Shown here one piece after another: positions 6,823-9,125 of a stretch of DNA of 9,125 nucleotides (position 1 is its first letter; every line of letters starts with the position of its first letter). Both the position numbers and the translations under genes were made by a program. Under the pieces are notes generated by a model, which saw only the letters and a program-made list of their open reading frames with translations, had not been told where the DNA came from and searched no databases. The DNA comes from Verrucomicrobiales bacterium. GTDB lineage: Bacteria > Verrucomicrobiota > Verrucomicrobiia > Verrucomicrobiales > Akkermansiaceae. Where the stretch lies: the NCBI GenBank assembly GCA_002729295.1, contig PBTU01000064.1:7840-16964 (forward strand), read 5' to 3'.

Positions 6823-8814
6823 CTATCTCTTCAGCCAACGGTCGAGGAACTCAAAGGTCCCCTTCCCGTTGATCTTGTGCGGCCCAACGAACCACTCGAT
6901 CTCGGCGCGCTCACCAATCCCCAATTTGGCAGCATATAAATGCCGCACTTTGGCAAACTCAAGTGCCACCCGCTCGTCGGGAGCGACACCATCGAAGTGA
7001 CCCCGCTCAACCATAAACGGCCGGGGAGCAATTAAGGCCGCCATTTCCGCGTAATTAAAAGTGCTGCCGAGATCGAATTCAAAGATCTCATACTCGCCTT
7101 TATTCGAGTAACTATACGGACTCCGCGTCGAGGCATTCTTCCAAACCCAGTCGTTAAAGTCCGCGCTGCAGATCGAGAGACAATAGTTATCCACCAATGG
7201 CGGAATGCGCATCGCCGACTTGCCACCGTAGGAGAGGCCGTAAAATCCAATTCGTTTCTCATCCACAAAGTCCAGTCCACCCAACCAATCGGTAATCTGC
7301 TGGTGCTGCGGAACCATCAATGAGAAGAGGGTGCGACCAATGGAGTTGGCTTTGAACTGAAGCGTGCGAAACCGATCCTCAAAAATGTAGAGGTTTTGTG
7401 GAGCGAAGGTTACGTAACCGCGCTCAGCTAACTTGGTGGCAAAGGCTTCATAGTAGTTCGCATCCTTCTCCCCAATCGTCGACTGCGGCCGCCCTTCCAA
7501 CCCGTGCTGACATACCACACAAGGACGGGATTCACCGGCCTTGAGATCTCTGGGAACAATGAGAATTCCATACGCGAAGAAACTCCCATCCTCGAAGACA
7601 TCCAACACGACCTCATAACCTCGCACCTTATCGTTGATCTGGATTTCCCGACTTCGAGGATTCGCCGGAAGCAATTTGTCGTCGAATCGACCGATCACTT
7701 TCGCGGAGAAATAATCTCGATAGAATTTCTGCGATTCTTGGAATGACTCCATGGAATCCGTCTTCAAATTCCCCATGAATTTCTTCCGTATATACGGACT
7801 TTCCACCAATAACTGTTGGTTGTGACGATTCAGTTCGTGCAACTGCCGCGCGTGACGAGCGTCCTGATTGATCTCTCGAAAAATTTTCAGGGACGACACT
7901 TCCCCTTCTTCCGATTCTCCTTTGGAAAGAAGGCGTCCCGGTTTCCCGCGGGTCGCTCCAGCTTGAATCACAATCGACGGCCCGGGTGGTTTTTCGAGCA
8001 ACTTCAGCCCTCTCGGAGCGACCATTCTCTCCAATGCACTTCGCTCATAGTCTTTGAGAAGCCCAAAGACATTTCGCTCCGCCGGCCCTTCCCACAAGTC
8101 AGCACCAGGGCCGGAGTATCCACTCACCCTCACTTTCGGAATCCGCTCATCAATTGCCGCCGCGAAAAGCGCCAGCATTCCACCTTCCCCATGACCATCC
8201 ACGCCAGCCAAATCGTTACCCAGTCGATCCACCAAAGCCAACACCTTCTGAATCTCGTATCCAATGAGATGGCGTCCCAACTCAAAAGCCGGACGATAGA
8301 TAAACTCCCGGTTCGAAATCTTTTGCGGCCCCAACTTTCGATTGATCAAGACCGGCACATAGACGTTGAAACCTTTCGATGCATACTGAAAGGCCGCCTG
8401 ACATTTCTCCGGCGATTGATCTGCATCGGGAATCACAATCATCGTTCTCTTGGCCGTCGGTGACTGCAGCCACAGCCCCTCCCCATGCACGTCACCAAAG
8501 GCCTGCCACCGAACTTCGTGAACTGAATAGCCCTCTCCTTCAGCCACCTTGCCCAAATCTTCGAAGCGCGGATCCGCCCCAACGCGCTGATCCACCACGC
8601 CCAGAATCCGTGCCAGCTCCGCCCGATCTGGCTTCTCCGCCTTCTTGGCGACCATCGTTTGCTCGATTTTCTTCAGTAAAAAGGCATCAGCCGAATCAAC
8701 CAAACGCGAAGCAATGTCTCCTTCCCAATCCAGAGGCTTCGTCCCCGCCAAAGGCTCGGCCCGTCCAATTTGTGCTAAAAGAAACGCAAGAAAGGGATAG
8801 GCGTATTTCCACAT
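6823..8814 (-). CDS. Secreted two-lobed alpha/beta hydrolase (esterase/acetyl xylan esterase-like)
   Basis: This encodes a 663-residue exported hydrolase, most likely an esterase or dienelactone-hydrolase-like enzyme, perhaps deacylating a carbohydrate. Residues 1-19 are a signal peptide (MWKYAYPFLAFLLAQIGRA). Two alpha/beta-hydrolase-like lobes follow. The first (about 100-290) has strand MIVIPDADQ and an elbow-like GVDGHGEGGML where the nucleophile position is E210 instead of Ser, so it is probably non-catalytic. The second (about 385-663) has an oxyanion-type CVVCQHGLEGR (H437-G438), the nucleophile elbow YGLSYGGKSA with S528, a likely acid in RGHFDGVAPDE (D608) and a likely catalytic His in FVGPHKINGKG (H646). 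The start is placed at the ATG at 8814, which begins the signal peptide; an upstream TTG at 8850 would add 12 residues and run into the preceding sulfatase gene. A GAGGG just before the ATG is too close to be a convincing ribosome binding site. The gene begins 22 bp after the stop of the upstream sulfatase, indicating an operon. Confidence 0.85.
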   Translation of the reverse strand: MWKYAYPFLAFLLAQIGRAEPLAGTKPLDWEGDIASRLVDSADAFLLKKIEQTMVAKKAEKPDRAELARILGVVDQRVGADPRFEDLGKVAEGEGYSVHEVRWQAFGDVHGEGLWLQSPTAKRTMIVIPDADQSPEKCQAAFQYASKGFNVYVPVLINRKLGPQKISNREFIYRPAFELGRHLIGYEIQKVLALVDRLGNDLAGVDGHGEGGMLALFAAAIDERIPKVRVSGYSGPGADLWEGPAERNVFGLLKDYERSALERMVAPRGLKLLEKPPGPSIVIQAGATRGKPGRLLSKGESEEGEVSSLKIFREINQDARHARQLHELNRHNQQLLVESPYIRKKFMGNLKTDSMESFQESQKFYRDYFSAKVIGRFDDKLLPANPRSREIQINDKVRGYEVVLDVFEDGSFFAYGILIVPRDLKAGESRPCVVCQHGLEGRPQSTIGEKDANYYEAFATKLAERGYVTFAPQNLYIFEDRFRTLQFKANSIGRTLFSLMVPQHQQITDWLGGLDFVDEKRIGFYGLSYGGKSAMRIPPLVDNYCLSICSADFNDWVWKNASTRSPYSYSNKGEYEIFEFDLGSTFNYAEMAALIAPRPFMVERGHFDGVAPDERVALEFAKVRHLYAAKLGIGERAEIEWFVGPHKINGKGTFEFLDRWLKR

Positions 8815-8836
8815 GCCCTCTACCGTAGGGGAAAAA

Positions 8837-9125
8837 TCACATCGGCGCAATCCGGCGACTGCCCACGTCCGTGGTTTTCATGACGTGATCGTTGAAGCTT
8901 TCGAGGATAAGCTCGTTTTTGATCTCTTCATAAGCGGGATCCTCCCACAGGTTGTCGAACTCATGGGGATCATTTTCGAGATCAAACAGCTCACCAAGGT
9001 TGTCACGGTGGTAAACCACCATCTTGTAACGACGCGTGCGATACATCGTCGCGAAGGAAGCATTACCATTGCAGAACTTCTTATCGAGCGCATCGAAGTA
9101 CTCGGAACGAATGCTGTCGCGATGA
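8837..9125 (-). CDS. Sulfatase, C-terminal end (partial, cut by window edge)
   Basis: The minus-strand frame is open from the right edge to a TGA at 8837-8839, about 95 residues. It shows the C-terminal subdomain typical of type I sulfatases: an ATMYRTRRYKMVVYHRDN strand pair followed by GELFDLENDPHEFDNLWEDP, then a helix (EEIKNELILESFND), ending in SRRIAPM. In complete sulfatases this ...KMVVY...ELFDL-x-x-DP-x-E-x-x-NL block lies in the last 100 residues. The catalytic domain with the CxPSR motif lies outside the window, so activity cannot be judged. An internal ATG at 9046 is not the start, because the homology clearly continues upstream of it (RSEYFDALDKKF). The downstream hydrolase starts 22 bp later on the same strand. 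Confidence 0.88.
   Translation of the reverse strand, partial: HRDSIRSEYFDALDKKFCNGNASFATMYRTRRYKMVVYHRDNLGELFDLENDPHEFDNLWEDPAYEEIKNELILESFNDHVMKTTDVGSRRIAPM

Noticed and set aside
6773..6838. Longer M24 protein starting at a TTG at 6838
   Set aside because: The extra 22 residues do not resemble the family N-terminus and the start would lie inside the preceding gene; the ATG at 6772 fits better.
7816..8463. A 215-codon plus-strand open frame opposite the hydrolase gene
   Set aside because: It is antisense to the hydrolase's convincing first lobe, has low-quality composition and no start context.
8815..8850. Longer hydrolase starting at a TTG at 8850
   Set aside because: It would place 12 charged residues before an otherwise standard signal peptide and overlap the upstream sulfatase stop.

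Overview
The window looks like a fragment of a Verrucomicrobiota (or related PVC-group) chromosome. Three formylglycine-type sulfatases sit within 9 kb. One of them carries an autotransporter-associated beta-strand (PATR-like) stretch and a C-terminal Asp-rich block of the D-x-D-x-DG-x-x-N-x-x-E type, an architecture typical of secreted verrucomicrobial proteins. Assignment to a genus is not possible from this sequence. Several genes lack an obvious Shine-Dalgarno sequence.

Layout: a possible C-terminal tail of an upstream plus-strand gene (1-120) is followed after 6 bp by a long plus-strand multidomain secreted sulfatase (127-3471). This converges, across 38 bp, on a minus-strand block that fills the rest of the window. 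In transcription order, from the right edge leftwards, the block holds the C-terminus of a sulfatase (9125-8837), a secreted two-lobed alpha/beta hydrolase (8814-6823), an M24 Xaa-Pro-type aminopeptidase (6772-5618), a 730-bp zone of broken genes (5617-4889), and a complete secreted sulfatase (4886-3510).

The zone between the M24 gene and the second sulfatase is the most informative part. It is not empty. On the minus strand it contains an N-terminal stub of a class-IV (branched-chain/D-amino-acid) aminotransferase, in the same frame as the M24 gene and directly after its stop. Next comes an unrecognised, partly AT-rich coding remnant. Last is the frameshifted C-terminal end of an unrecognised protein whose stop lies only 2 bp before the sulfatase start codon. 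This reads as a deletion or decay scar that joined what were probably longer operons.

Functionally, the sulfatases and the esterase-like hydrolase fit extracytoplasmic desulfation and deacylation of sulfated polysaccharides or glycans. The M24 peptidase (no signal peptide) is a cytoplasmic housekeeping-type enzyme. No sulfatase-maturing enzyme (FGE or anSME), transporter or regulator is visible, and I saw no RNA gene, CRISPR array, insertion sequence or phage gene. I did not find a clearly new biological system; the unusual points are the gene graveyard, the sulfatase fused to passenger-like domains, and a hydrolase whose first lobe has Glu where the nucleophilic Ser should be.
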